Shown: piece by piece, positions 33,830 through 45,404 of the stretch | How positions within the stretch are numbered: the first letter of the stretch is position 1 | How the letters are laid out: every line of letters begins with the position of its first letter | NCBI GenBank assembly: GCA_026168455.1 | Contig: CM047429.1 | Span: 35,634,066-35,698,065 of the forward strand | Reading direction: 5' to 3' | DNA length: 64,000 nucleotides | Source of the DNA: Theocolax elegans | Taxonomy: Eukaryota > Arthropoda > Insecta > Hymenoptera > Cerocephalidae | The notes under the pieces: model-generated | The model's input: the letters and a program-made list of their open reading frames with translations, nothing else | What the model was told of the DNA's origin: nothing | Database searches by the model: none | Made by a program: the position numbers and the translations under genes

Positions 33830-35090
33830 CGACGGATACCTGCGAGGCGAGACAATCTCAGCGACGCGCCGAGCGTGTCTGGCCTCGCAGGTTACCCGCG
33901 ATAATAATCAATCGCTGAAGTCTTCCAAGAAATAGTATTACTGTGTATATATGACTAAAAATAATTTTCGGTTTACCTACACAAACACTGCTATAAAAAA
34001 AATATAAAATTTGTTACAATATATTATGTGTTTCCTTATAACATAACGGCGGATATCTACGAGGCGAGACACTCTCGGCGCGTCGTCCAGATTGTCTCGC
34101 CTCGTAGATATCCATCGAGAACTAAAAAGCAGCCATCCGAGAAAAAGTATTTTTTGTGTATATATTACTAAAAATAATATTCGGTTTACCTACACAAACA
34201 CTGCTATAAAAACAATGTAAAATTTGTTACAATATATTATGTGTTTGCTTATAACATATCGGTGGATATCTACGAGGCGAGACACTCTCGTCGCGTCGTT
34301 CATATTGTCTCGCCTCGTAGATATCCATCGAGAACTAAAAAGCAGCTACCCGAGAAAAAGTATTTTTTGTGTATATATTACAAACAATAATTTTCGGTTT
34401 ACCTTGACAAACGCTGCTATAATAAAAATATAAAATTTGTAACAATAAATTATGTGTTTGCTTTTCGTTCTCGATGGATATCTACGAGTCGAGACAATCT
34501 AAACAATACGCCGAGAGTGTCTCACCTCGAAGGTTCTACGCGACAATAATCAGTCGCCGCAGCGTTCCGAGAAAAAGTATTTTTTGTGTAAATATGACTA
34601 AAAATAATTTTCGGTTTACCTACACAAACACTGCTACAAAAAAAATATAAAATTTGTTACAATATATTATGTGTTTCCTTATAACATAACGGCGCATATC
34701 TACGAGGCGAGACACTCTTGGCGCGTCGTCCAGATTGACTCGCCTCGTAGATATCCATCGAGAACTAAAAAGCAGCCATCCGAGAAAAAGTATTTTTTGT
34801 GTATATATTACTAAAAATAATATTCGGTTTACCTACACAAACACTGCTATAAAAACAATGTAAAATTTGTTACAATATATTATGTGTTTGCTTATAACAT
34901 ATCGGTGGATATCTACGAGGCGAGACACTCTCGGCGCGTCGTTCATATTGTCTCGCCTCGTAGATATCCATCGAGAACTAAAAAGCAGCTACCCGAGAAA
35001 AAGTATTTTTTGTGTATATATTACAAACAATAATTTTCGGTTTACCTTGACAAACGCTGCTATAATAAAAATATAAAATTTGTAACAATA
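33830..35090. repeat. Hairpin satellite: ~214-bp monomers in a 643-bp higher-order repeat
   Basis: Six monomers each contain a hairpin of about 63 nt at 33834-33896, 34051-34113, 34264-34326, 34476-34539, 34694-34756 and 34907-34969. In the best copies the stem is a perfect 21 bp built on GGATATCTACGAGGCGAGAC. Monomer spacing is about 213-218 bp. Monomers 1-3 match 4-6 best, each pair offset by 642-643 bp, so a three-monomer block has been duplicated. The near-identical open frames at 34224-34433 and 34867-35076 are by-products of this duplication. Confidence 0.9.
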
Positions 35091-36277
35091 ATCTCGATTG
35101 GCTATCGTCCTTCATTTTCCCGTGGCGGACTACCTTGTGTGTGTGTGTGTGTGTCAGGAAAGCAACATTTCAAGCGTCAACCCAGGATATGCTCCTCTAT
35201 ACTGACAAGGTGGATGCACGCCTTGGTTATAAGTGCAGTGCATTTATTCCTTCTTTTGTAAGTATGCTTCCCATCTCGTTTTATAATTTCGCCAAAATTA
35301 TACGCGGCTGGCGTCCAAAATCCTTTATCTATTATTATAATTAATTATTACTATTTTTATCAATCGTTTATTTCGTCCTTGTCGCCATGCCCTAATACCC
35401 TGCGTGATCGTCACAAAATGTATATAGAAAACTATTTTGTATTAATAGCCATATCTCGATTGAGCTTATTAGGAACTAGCAGACGACGGTTTCCTCTAGA
35501 AGGTGCGTGCACAGTTCGACTCGACGATTACACGCACCTCCTACTAATTCCATTAGGTTATGTATTAACCATGTATTATATATTATTAGTTGTTCAACAG
35601 TATCATAGTAAATATCCATTTTATAATCTACATGTGCATTAATTATAGTGCATAAAAGTTAACATAAATAAACTTAATGAAACAATCAAAATTGTATATA
35701 AAGATAAAATCACATGTGTCCCTCCATCAACGTTCTCCATAGAAGTAGGTTTACTTGTTGTTTACCAATAACCGTTTTGCTCATTGCTTAATTTAGTGGT
35801 GATTAAAAAATTCATTTAAACATACCAATTAGTTGATAAAATTATGGAGATTATTCAGAAATACTTACTTTATTAATATTATAAGTTGTAGAAAACTTAA
35901 ACAATTTAAACTTAATTTTAAAAAGCAGACGCTATTACCATTCAGAAAGTTTATTATTATGAAAATCTTATTAAGTTAAAGTAATGGTACATTTTTTTTA
36001 TCAGGAATGAAGGGTACTAAAACTCTACAAAGTATATGAGTTAAACGGCGGTAATGAAAATTGAACTGGATTAAAAATTTAATTATATACAATAATAGAT
36101 CATTTTTTAAGTTTATTGAAAATTATAATGTACGTAACACTGATAAGAAAATTGTAATTTTAGTAGATGAATATGCGTAACTTTTGTTATAATTAATTAT
36201 AAATCAAAATTTACAATTAAATTGCAATACAAATGAAAGTGAAAATTGAAAAGTACAATACCGACTGACATTTGGTT

Positions 36278-36430
36278 ACCATAAGGTGTACGTGCAGTAC
36301 ACGTTACCATAAAGTGTACGTACAGTACACGTTACCATAAAGTATACGTACAGTATACGGTACCATATAAAGTGTACGTACAGTACACAATTCATAAAGT
36401 GTACGTACAGTACACGTTACCATAAAGTAC
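36278..36430. repeat. 28-bp minisatellite of palindromic units
   Basis: Five units centred on GTGTACGTACAGTACAC followed by GTTACCATAAA. Each unit is nearly its own reverse complement (GTGTAC against GTACAC). A degenerate run continues to about 36470. Confidence 0.8.
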
Positions 36431-37106
36431 AAATACAGTAATACAGTACAAATAAAGTGTACGCAAAGTGTAGAGTTATTACATACATGCTATTACTTTA
36501 ATTTTTAGAATTAATATTACACATGTATAATATAAAAATAATTTTTAAATATAATTTGCCATTTCTCCAGTTTATTCCAATCGGATAAACCAATTAGATA
36601 CGTTTATAAGTTTTGCAGTATACTATTCATTTACTTTTACAGTAATTTTTATTTTTTTACAATCAATTTTGTAATTACTTTTACTAGCGTTGTATTCTAT
36701 ATCTTATATTACGTTAACGCTTGTTAGCGCCATCTGTGGGCATGCAACTAAATATGTATTAGTATATAATACAGAGGGCGCCACATATGATTTCTGTTAA
36801 GTTAGTTTATGTAGGGTATCGATAAAACAGAAAGCGCGGACCTGCACAACAATTTTTTGTCAGGTACGACATCCCCTTAAAGTGTGTGTGCGCGACACGT
36901 AGTTAGGTGCGGGACGGCCCGCAATCGCGCGAACGCGAGCGACCGCGGCCAACGTGACTGGCATTTTGAACGGCAAATCCGCTGCTTTGCCGTGTAGTAC
37001 TCGTAAGCACATTAAGTGCAATAAACCTGCAATCTTTTTAGTTAAGTATGCTTTATTTGTGTTTTAAATCGTGACTCCACCCTAATCCCCAGTGGACACG
37101 TCACAA

Positions 37107-37757
37107 GGTATACCTGCTTATACCTACTATTTTGTGTTTGTAAGCAGCTTAGAGATTGAAAAGCATCAGTAACTAACATTAAATAGTATATTTTAGAATT
37201 ATTGAAGAATAATAGTGCCACGTTGTTTGAATGCAAGTATACGGTTACTCTGTTTTTTTCATAAAATGTATTCGCACTCATTTTTTAAGAAATTTGCTGA
37301 AAAACACCATAAGTTTGTCGGAATGCTCTGCTGCATTCAAACTTTGCATCATTTTTAAGGTAATTATTCATCGATGAATTAGATTATTGGATGCATAAAA
37401 TATTTTTGATCGTACAAACCTTTTTTTACTACAAAGGTTTTTATTAATTATAACTATATTCAATGTGTTAAACTAATATAAATGAAATATTTCAACAGAT
37501 TCTTCTTGAAATTTATAAATTTTTTCAAATTTAATGTATATAAGAAAAAATTGTTTGATATTGAGTAATTAAGTGATAAAAATGGCCGTAAAGTCATTTT
37601 TTTCAAAAAATTCGATTTTTTGATTGGTTACAGCTCTGGTACTAATTGAAATTTAGGTCTAAAAATGTAGCTACACTCTATTCAAGTAGTTTTTTACTGA
37701 TTCCATATATTAAAATAAGATTCTATTTTTTAACTGGATCACTTCACATGGAATCTC

Positions 37758-37805
<48 letters not shown>
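37107..37805. repeat. AT-rich repeat segment ending in a (TA)n tract
   Basis: Non-coding. The end at about 37735-37758 (ACTGGATCACTTCACATGGA) is a diverged form of the ACCACTTCACGTGGAAT family terminus and abuts (TA)n at 37759-37803, as other copies do. Confidence 0.5.
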
Positions 37806-37820
37806 ATAATATATAAATAT

Positions 37821-38092
<272 letters not shown>

Positions 38093-38099
38093 TTATGCC

Positions 38100-38285
38100 C
38101 TAACATACATGAAAATTAGTGATTTTATGAGGTTTATGAGGCATAACTTACTCCAGAGGTCTTGGCCAATAATCTAACCCAAACCATTCGACAGCTCGCG
38201 AAAAATGTGAACTTTTGAGAGGTGTTAGATTAAAATCGATTGTGGCGTGGTCGCCTTTTTTTTATATTCAATATGTCCGGGTGTT
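38100..38285. repeat. Fragment of the 41.9-kb repeat family
   Basis: Matches 41880-42060 and 42735-42930 (GTGATTTTATGAGGTTTATG, then TGTGGCGTGGTCGCC) with moderate divergence. The match stops near 38285. Confidence 0.7.
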
Positions 38286-38289
38286 CTAT

Positions 38290-39620
38290 TGTTATGACCC
38301 GGCTTATCAAGACGGTGTCAGGCGTGAGTAGTTCACCTTAACATTAAATTATTTTTGTTTTAATGTGAAACTACTGTCAGCTCCGGAGCCTCTTAGTTCT
38401 TATAAGTCACGATTATCATGTGTCACGTAACGTTTCTATATCACGCGTCACGTAACGTTTCTACATCACGCGTCACGTAACGTTTCTACACCATGCGTCA
38501 CGTAACGTTTCTATATCACACGTCACGTAACGTTTCTATATCACGCGTCACGTAACGTTTCTATACCATGCGTCACGTAACGTTTCTATATCACGCGTCA
38601 CGTAACGTTTCTATATCAAGCGTCACTTAACTCTTCTATATTACTCGTCGCGTAACGTTTGTCACAGGTGGTAGATGATGTTGTAGTTACGCGTGACGCC
38701 ACGCTGGTCATGCAACATATAACTAGGTTCTCCTGACGTTATATGTAACGTTACTCAAAATTGTTAAGTAAATTTGCAAACGTCACGTGTGACGGTCTAA
38801 TAGGCGTAACTTTATTAAGTCGACGATTCTGTACTTACGTGCAGATGATGTGTCACGTTATCCGGCGTTAATACTTCTTGATGAAGATATTGTGTTTGTC
38901 GGTTTCTTTGGGTTTATTTACTGAAATTGAGATATATTTTGTGTTTATTTGATTATTTATTTAATCTTTTTATTTTAACATAAGATTAAAACTACACGAA
39001 TAGTCTTCGTGGCCAAATTCGAGTTTTATTTTCTCTTAATACAATTCTAAGTTTTTATATATTTTTCTAGAGACCTTGGTGAATCTCTGTTAGAAAAATA
39101 TTTCGCGAATGAATTTATACAAATCTAACTACTCGTTTAGAAACCTTGGTGAATCTCTAAATTGAAGTAGCCTCCAAATGATCTATATATCTTATATCGC
39201 GATTAGCTTAAAAGGGCAAGCATGGGGACGATCCCTTATATTTCAAGCTTTTATATACTTTTAAATTCTGTATATGAATTTCACAATATACTTACGCCGG
39301 AATCTAAAACGGCGGGCACTTCGCTCACTGTTACCACGAGTCTCACGAGATTCAAGAACAAGACTGAAGACTAAAGGCGTTAGATGGTGAGTTCGCGGGT
39401 TTATAAAGACTCGAAAGAAAGATGGACTCACGAATGTTTTAGAACCATATGAGAGTCGCGGGCCAATCAGCGATGAACGCGATTCTGACTCGGCGTAGGT
39501 GGGACAGTTAACAATTGTCAAATCGGCATGTTTGCAGGTCAGCGACCGACATTACTGCGTGTAACGACTGATTTAGCAAAATTTGTAAATTTATTTAAAG
39601 GCTTTATAGGTTAATGAGTG
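38290..39620. other. Segment of unknown origin with a 25-bp minisatellite
   Basis: Sequence not shared with neighbouring repeats. It contains the minisatellite at 38422-38671 and a duplicated phrase, GAGACCTTGGTGAATCTCT-like (about 39070 and 39140). It interrupts the flanking repeat, so it may be an inserted LTR or DNA transposon, but no matching termini were found. Confidence 0.35.
38422..38671. repeat. 25-bp minisatellite, ten units
   Basis: The unit GTCACGTAACGTTTCTATAT plus CACGC starts at 38422, 38447, 38472, 38497, 38522, 38547, 38572, 38597, 38622 and 38647, with no length drift. The last two units are the most diverged. Spacing and lack of unique spacers exclude CRISPR. Confidence 0.9.
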
Positions 39621-39624
39621 CATA

Positions 39625-39970
39625 TATATATATCTCTATAATATATAAATATTTCGCCGCCGCCGCCGCCGCCGCCGCCGTGTCTAAGAATTCAGAATTC
39701 AACATATATATATGTGTCATATATATGTTATATATATATGTCATATATATATATATGTTATATATATATATGTCATATATATATATGTTATATATATATA
39801 TGTTTTATATATATGTAATATATATGTTATATATATATATATGTCATATATATATAAGTGTGTGTGTGTGTGTGTGTGTGTGCGTGTGCGTGTGCGTGTG
39901 CGTGTGCGTGTGCGTGTGCGTGTGCGTGTGCGTGTGCGTGTGCTTGTGCTTGTGCGTGTGTGTGTGTACG
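39625..39970. repeat. Microsatellite cluster: (TA)n, (CCG)n, interrupted (TA)n, (GT/GTGC)n
   Basis: Second copy of the arrangement at 37760-38092: CCG tract at about 39655-39682, TGTCTAAGAATTCAGAATTC, TATATATGT-type runs to 39857, and GT with GTGC to 39970. Frames spanning it are not genes. Confidence 0.9.
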
Positions 39971-39999
39971 TGTCATTTGCTTTTTCAAGAATAGATAAT

Positions 40000-40910
40000 A
40001 TATGTATTTTTTCCGTGCGCAAAGAAAAGTTGTGAATATAACTTTAAAGAATGTGTATTAGTTTATTTATTCCTGATAAAACTCATAAAATAAAAACGGA
40101 CTTAAAGTTTAATGTAATGTTTTTAAAAATATGCACAATTTTACGAAGATAAAATAAATATTAATCAAGTATAACATACACTTTTTCAAATATCTATATG
40201 TGAAATATACAATAAATTAAAAATTAATACATTAATTATTGCATTTTTAAGATAATTCTATTATAAACAGTAATGGCAAAAGAAAATTCAAATTTTAACA
40301 GAGGCAATATAAAATACGAATTACATTTAAAAAATTTTTCGAAAATTATTATTTTAGTAGTATTTAATTTAAATATTAATCAAATCAAAATTTAAAAATT
40401 GTATGGATATATAAGTAACGAAATTACGTATATTTATATAAAACAATATTTTATATAAACAAGTATGTATTTATTAGAAACAAAAGGTTATTTAAGGAAT
40501 GCCTTTGTTTATAATAATTAAAATAAATATATGGGCTCTGTAACTAAAGGGAAAAATAAATTGGATATAATTATGGATTAAAACGCAAATTTTGAAAGAG
40601 AGTGCAAATTACGAATTACGGGAGAAATGGAAGAAATAGGTTTTTATTTATATACCGCTAAAATGTTATAAAAAATTCTTTAAAGCTAATACAAAAATTA
40701 ATTTAATTAAGAAGAAAGTTTTATTACTCTTAAAGTACAAAATATTAATGACATATAGAACTTTTGGCGATGACTTAAATAAATTAATTTTAGGAGGTAA
40801 AGTTCTATTAAATCCGTTTCAAATAATCTAAAATTTTAATAGGTTTTTACTAAATACTACAATTAAGTATATGCACTTTACTATTTTTGGTAAGTTAATT
40901 GTACATTACC
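40000..40910. repeat. Dispersed AT-rich repeat joined to partial Helitron-like copy 3
   Basis: 40030-40400 matches 43390-43770 and 45000-45330. From about 40485 the sequence matches the Helitron-like family (YLLET, then LDIIMD with an internal TAA), and runs to about 40905 without reaching a CTAG end; a TA tract and another repeat follow. Confidence 0.55.
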
Positions 40911-40914
40911 ATAT

Positions 40915-43250
40915 ATATGGGCTATTTTACTTCAGTGGTACGATGAAAATTTGAAATCACTCCAAATTTTGTGAACAGACTGGAAATATCTTCCAGAAGA
41001 TAGAAAAAAAATTTGAGGTGTTAAAAATAATTTGCCTAAGAGTTATTCCACCATGAAAAATGGAAATTTTTCAATTTTTTAGAGAAATTATTATTTTCAA
41101 AGCTATTTATCTCAAAATCTATTGATTTTTTTAAAAATACATTAAAAACAACTTTTGTTCAAAATAATCTTTAGAACTTATCTACTTGGGTTACAATTCC
41201 TAATTTTAAAATCTCGAAGAGATAGAACGCCCGGAAATATTGAATATCAAAAAAAGGCGACCACGCCACAATCGATTTTGATCTAACACCGCTCAAAAGA
41301 TCACATTTTTTGAACACACAAACACCAAATTTTTTTAAAAATTTAAATGGGAAATACCATGTTAATTTTTGTGAATTTTTTGTTTTTCTTTAAATTATCA
41401 TAACTTTTTACAGAATTGAAGGCCATAAAAAGCTACAGACTATTTGAAAGGTATTGCTCCAAGCTTTCTTTTAGACTTTTGGATAAAAAAATCAATTGCG
41501 GCGAACTTACACTTTTTTAAGTTGAATATTGACATGTAGTTTATGTAACATTGACCTTAAGATTAGAAATTCTAACCCAGAAGGATAAATTCTACACATA
41601 ATTAGCAACGAATGTTTGTATAGTAAAAGTTGATAGATTTTGAGTTAAATAGCGATAAACCCAGCTGGTGTTAAAAATACTGGATAAAGTTCACTTTTTG
41701 AGGTTATAATAACTTTTGAGCTAATAAATTCCAGTACCTAAAAATTTTTTTCTGTATTCTGCAAAAAAATTGGCAAAGTGTACTCAAAATTTGGTGCATT
41801 TTAAAATTTTGATCGGACCACTGCACGTGGAATACGCCATATATATTATATATATATTACACCTTTGGTGTAAGTTATGTCCTAAAATACGTGAAAATTA
41901 GTGATTTTATGAGGTTTATGAGGCATAACTTACAACAGCGGTCTTGGCCAATAAGCTAACCCAAGCCATTCGAAAGCTCGCGAAAAATGTGAACTTTGAG
42001 CGGTGTTAGATCAAAATCGATTGTGGCGTGGTCGCCTTTTTTTGATATTCAATATTTTCGAGTGCCCTATCTCTTCGAGATTTTAAAATTAAGAATGTAA
42101 CCAGGTAGATAAGTTTAAAGATTATTTAAACAAAAGTTGCTTGTAATGTTTTTTCAAAAAAATCAACAGATTTTGAGATAAATGGCTTTAAAAATAGAAA
42201 TTTTTCTAAAAATTTAAATGGGAAATACCATGTTAATTTTTGTGAATTTTTTGTTTTTCTTTAAATTATCATAACTTTTTACAGAATTGAAGGCCATAAA
42301 AAGCTACAGACTATTTGAAAGGTATTGCTCCAAGCTTTCTTTTAGACTTTTGGATAAAAAAATCAATTGCGGCGAACTTACACTTTTTTAAGTTGAATAT
42401 TGACATGTAGTTTATGTAACATTGACCTTAAGATTAGAAATTCTAACCCAGAAGGATAAATTCTACACATAATTAGCAACGAATGTTTGTATAGTAAAAG
42501 TTGATAGATTTTGAGTTAAATAGCGATAAACCCAGCTGGTGTTAAAAATACTGGATAAAGTTCACTTTTTGAGGTTATAATAACTTTTGAGCTAATAAAT
42601 TCCAGTACCTAAAATTTTTTTCTGTATTCTGCAAAAAATTGGCAAAGTGTACTCAAAATTTGGTGCATTTTAAAATTTTGATCGGACCACTGCACGTGGA
42701 ATACGCCATATATATTATATATATATTACACCTTTGGTGTAAGTTATGTCCTAAAATACGTGAAAATTAGTGATTTTATGAGGTTTATGAGGCATAACTT
42801 ACAACAGCGGTCTTGGCCAATAAGCTAACCCAAGCCATTCGAAAGCTCGCGAAAAATGTGAACTTTTGAGCGGTGTTAGATCAAAATCGATTGTGGCGTG
42901 GTCGCCTTTTTTTGATATTCAATATTTTCGAGTGCCCTATCTCTTCGAGATTTTAAAATTAAGAATTGTTACCCAGGTAGATAAATTTTAAAGATTATTT
43001 AGAACAAAAGTTGCTTGTAATGTTTTTTCAAAAAAATCAACAGATTTTGAGATAAATGGCTTTAAAAATAGAAATTTTTCTAAAAAATTGAAAAATTTCC
43101 ACTTTTCATGGTCGAATAACTCTTAAGCAAATTATTTTTAACACTTAAATTTTTTTTGTATGTTCTGGAAGATGTTTCCAGTCTGTTCTCAAATTTTGGA
43201 GTGATTTAAAATTTTCATCGTACCACTTGACGTGAAATAGACCATATATA
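40915..43250. repeat. Composite inverted-repeat block with an 871-bp tandem duplication
   Basis: Left arm 40915-41330 is the approximate reverse complement of 42835-43250. Between them, 41338-42208 and 42209-43079 are near-identical direct copies (offset 871 bp, a few substitutions and 1-nt indels). Each copy itself joins two opposed repeat parts through a TATATATTATATATATTACA tract. Non-coding. Confidence 0.85.
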
Positions 43251-43389
43251 TGTATATGTATGTATGTATGTATGTGTGTGTGTGTGCGTGCGGCGTAATA
43301 TTTATATAATATTTATATATATATTTTAAAATTGTTTTTGCAAGAATACATAATATACGTATTTTTTCCGTGCGCAAAAAAAGTTGTGA

Positions 43390-43880
43390 ACATAACTTGA
43401 AAGAATGTGTATTTGTCTACTCATTCTTGATAAAACTCATAAAATTTTTAAACGTATACCCAATAATAATAACGGATCTAAAATTCAATGTAATGCTTTA
43501 AATACAGATGCAAAATTGTTTGAAGATTAAATAAATATTAATCAAGTATAACATACACTTTTCCAAATATCCATATGATATATACAATGGGTTAAAAATT
43601 AAATATATTAATTATTGCATTTTTAAGATAATTCTGTTATAAACAGTATAGGCAAAAGAAAATTCAAATTTTAACAGTGGCAATATAAAATACGAATTAC
43701 ATTTGAATAGATTTTCAAAAACTATTAATTTAGGAGCATTTAATTTAAATATTTTTTAAATTAATATTTCAAAATTGTATGGATATATAAGTGTGTAGAT
43801 AATTTATATTTATATAACACAATATTTTAAATAAACAAGTATGTATTTATTAGAAATAGAAGGATATTTAAGAAATGAAT
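43390..43880. repeat. Dispersed AT-rich repeat copy
   Basis: Same family and orientation as 40030-40490 and 45000-45420; the inverse of 19980-20260. It is preceded by a (GTAT)n and (GT)n tract at about 43250-43290. Confidence 0.6.
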
Positions 43881-43884
43881 TTGT

Positions 43885-44850
43885 TCCGATCAAAATTTTA
43901 AAATGCACCAAATTTTGAGTACACATTGCAATTGTTTTTTAGAATACAGAAAAAAATTTGTAGGTACTGGAATTTATTAGCTCAAATGTTATTCTAACCT
44001 CAAAAAGTGAACTTTTTCCAGTTTTTTTCAACACCAGGTGGGTTCATCGTTATTTAACTCAAAATCTATCAACTTTTACTATACAACATTATATGTAACA
44101 TTCGTTGCTAATTATGTCTAGAATTTATCCTTCTGGGTTAGAATTTCTAATCTCAAGGTCAATGTTACATAAACTACATGTCAATATTCAATTTATAAAA
44201 GTGTAAGTGCGCTACAATTGATTTTTTTATGCAAAAGTCTAAAAGAAAGTTTGGAGCAATACCTTTCAAATGGTCTATAGCATTTTTATGGCCTTTAATT
44301 TTGTAAAAAGTTATGACAATTTAAAGAAAGACAAAAATTCACAAAAATTAACATGGTATTTCCCATTTAAATTTTTAAAAAAATTTGGTGTTTTTTTAAA
44401 TTATCATAACTTTTAACAGAATTGAAGGCCATAAAAATGCTACAGACCATTTGAAAGATATTGCTCCAAGCTTTATTTTCGACTTTTGGATAAAAAAATC
44501 AAATGTGGCGAACCTACACTTTTTTTAAGTTGGATATTGACATGTAGTTTATGTAACATTGACCTTGAGATTAGAAATTCTAACTCAGAAGAATAAATTC
44601 TACACATAATTAGCAACGAATGTTACATATAATGTTGTATAGTAAAAATTGATAGATTTTGAGTTAAATAGCGATGAACTCAGCTGGTGTTGAAAAAAAC
44701 TGGAAAAAGTTCACTTTTTGAGGTTAGAATAACTTTTGAGCTAATAAATTCCAGTACCTACAAATTTTTTTCTGTATTCTAAAAAACATTTGCAATGTGT
44801 ACTCAAAATTTGGTGAATTTTAAAATTTTGATCGGACCACTTCACGTGGA
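43885..44850. repeat. ~480-bp-arm palindrome of the CCACGTGAAGTGGTCCGATC family
   Basis: 43885-44360 pairs with 44375-44850 around a centre near 44368. The outer ends carry GATCAAAATTTTAAAA and its complement. The right end has the family terminus ACCACTTCACGTGGAAT next to (TA)n at about 44860-44890; the left end lacks it. Confidence 0.8.
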
Positions 44851-44856
44851 ATACCC

Positions 44857-44900
<44 letters not shown>

Positions 44901-44999
44901 CGCGCGACGGAATATTTATGCAATATACATATTTTTAAATTGTTTTTTCAAAAATAGATAATATATCTATTTTTTCTGTGCGCAAAAAAAAGTTATGAG

Positions 45000-45400
45000 T
45001 ATAACTTCAAAAAAATACTTATTCCTGATAAAATAAAACTCATAAAATTTTTAAATGTGTAATCAATAATAATAACGGACCTAAAATTCAATGTAATGCT
45101 ATAAATACAGATGCAAAATTTTTCGAAGATAAAATAAATATTAATCAAGTATAAGATACAGTTTTCCAAATATCCATGTGTGATGTGGTTAAAAATTAAA
45201 TACGTTAATTAATGCAATTTTAAGATAATTCTATTATAAACAGTAATGGCAAAAGAAAATTCAAATTTTAACAGTGGCAATATTAATTTAGGAGCATTTA
45301 ATTTAAATATTTTTTAATTTAATATTTCAAAATTGTATGGATATACAAGTGAGTAGATTATGTATATTTATAGAAAACAATATTTTAAATAAACAAGTAT
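45000..45400. repeat. Dispersed AT-rich repeat copy
   Basis: Same family as 40030-40400 and 43390-43770. It leads directly into Helitron-like copy 2. Confidence 0.55.
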
Positions 45401-45404
45401 GTAT

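Larger units (their letters stand above)
32161..36876. mobile_element. 4.7-kb TTAA-flanked non-coding element inside the gypsy-2 LTR
   Basis: TTAA at 32157-32160 and 36877-36880 flanks sequence beginning GGGGATGCC and ending GACATCCCC. These termini share GGGGATG with the 514-bp MITE at 27097, so both probably used the same TTAA-specific transposase. Removing it restores LTR continuity. Inside are diverged tandem repeats (32175-33620), a hairpin satellite (33830-35090), a short (GT)n, and a palindromic minisatellite (36278-36430). No transposase frame is visible. The terminal repeats are short and imperfect, so a composite origin is possible. Confidence 0.6.
21389..37105 (+). mobile_element. 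Ty3/gypsy family 2, near full length, with nested insertions
   Basis: Order: 5' LTR remnant 21389-21500, primer site 21501-21513, leader, gag 22605 to about 25080, linker and protease to 25949, RT/RNase H from 25937, integrase to 29613, extra ORF 29162-30110, non-coding 3' region, polypurine tract 31009-31018, 3' LTR 31019-37105. Nested inside are a TTA-flanked MITE (22286-22542), a TTAA-flanked palindrome (27097-27610) and a 4.7-kb TTAA-flanked element in the 3' LTR (32161-36876). Only the last 112 bp of the 5' LTR survive; they differ from the 3' LTR at two positions, suggesting a fairly recent insertion. Multiple frameshifts, stops and active-site changes make it non-autonomous. Confidence 0.85.
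31019..37105 (+). repeat. 3' LTR of gypsy 2, split by a nested TTAA element
   Basis: The LTR starts TGTGAC at 31019 and ends GTCACA at 37105, a perfect 6-bp terminal inverted repeat. Removing the nested element (32161-36876 and one TTAA) leaves about 1.37 kb. It holds two exact TCCAGCACC motifs (31349 and 31903, numbered from the first CC) plus near matches at 31268 and 31289, and AATAAA near 37019. Frames at 31137-31464 within it are not supported as genes. Because the 5' LTR is truncated, no target duplication can be checked. Confidence 0.8.

Noticed and set aside
34224..35076. Two identical 69-codon frames 643 bp apart
   Set aside because: They are a by-product of the satellite duplication, spanning the hairpin; no protein features.
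38422..38671. Regular repeat array that might suggest CRISPR
   Set aside because: The 25-bp units abut with no unique spacers; this is a minisatellite in eukaryotic DNA.
38290..39620. Candidate solo LTR starting TGTTATGACCCGG
   Set aside because: No matching inverted terminus or target duplication could be found at the right end.
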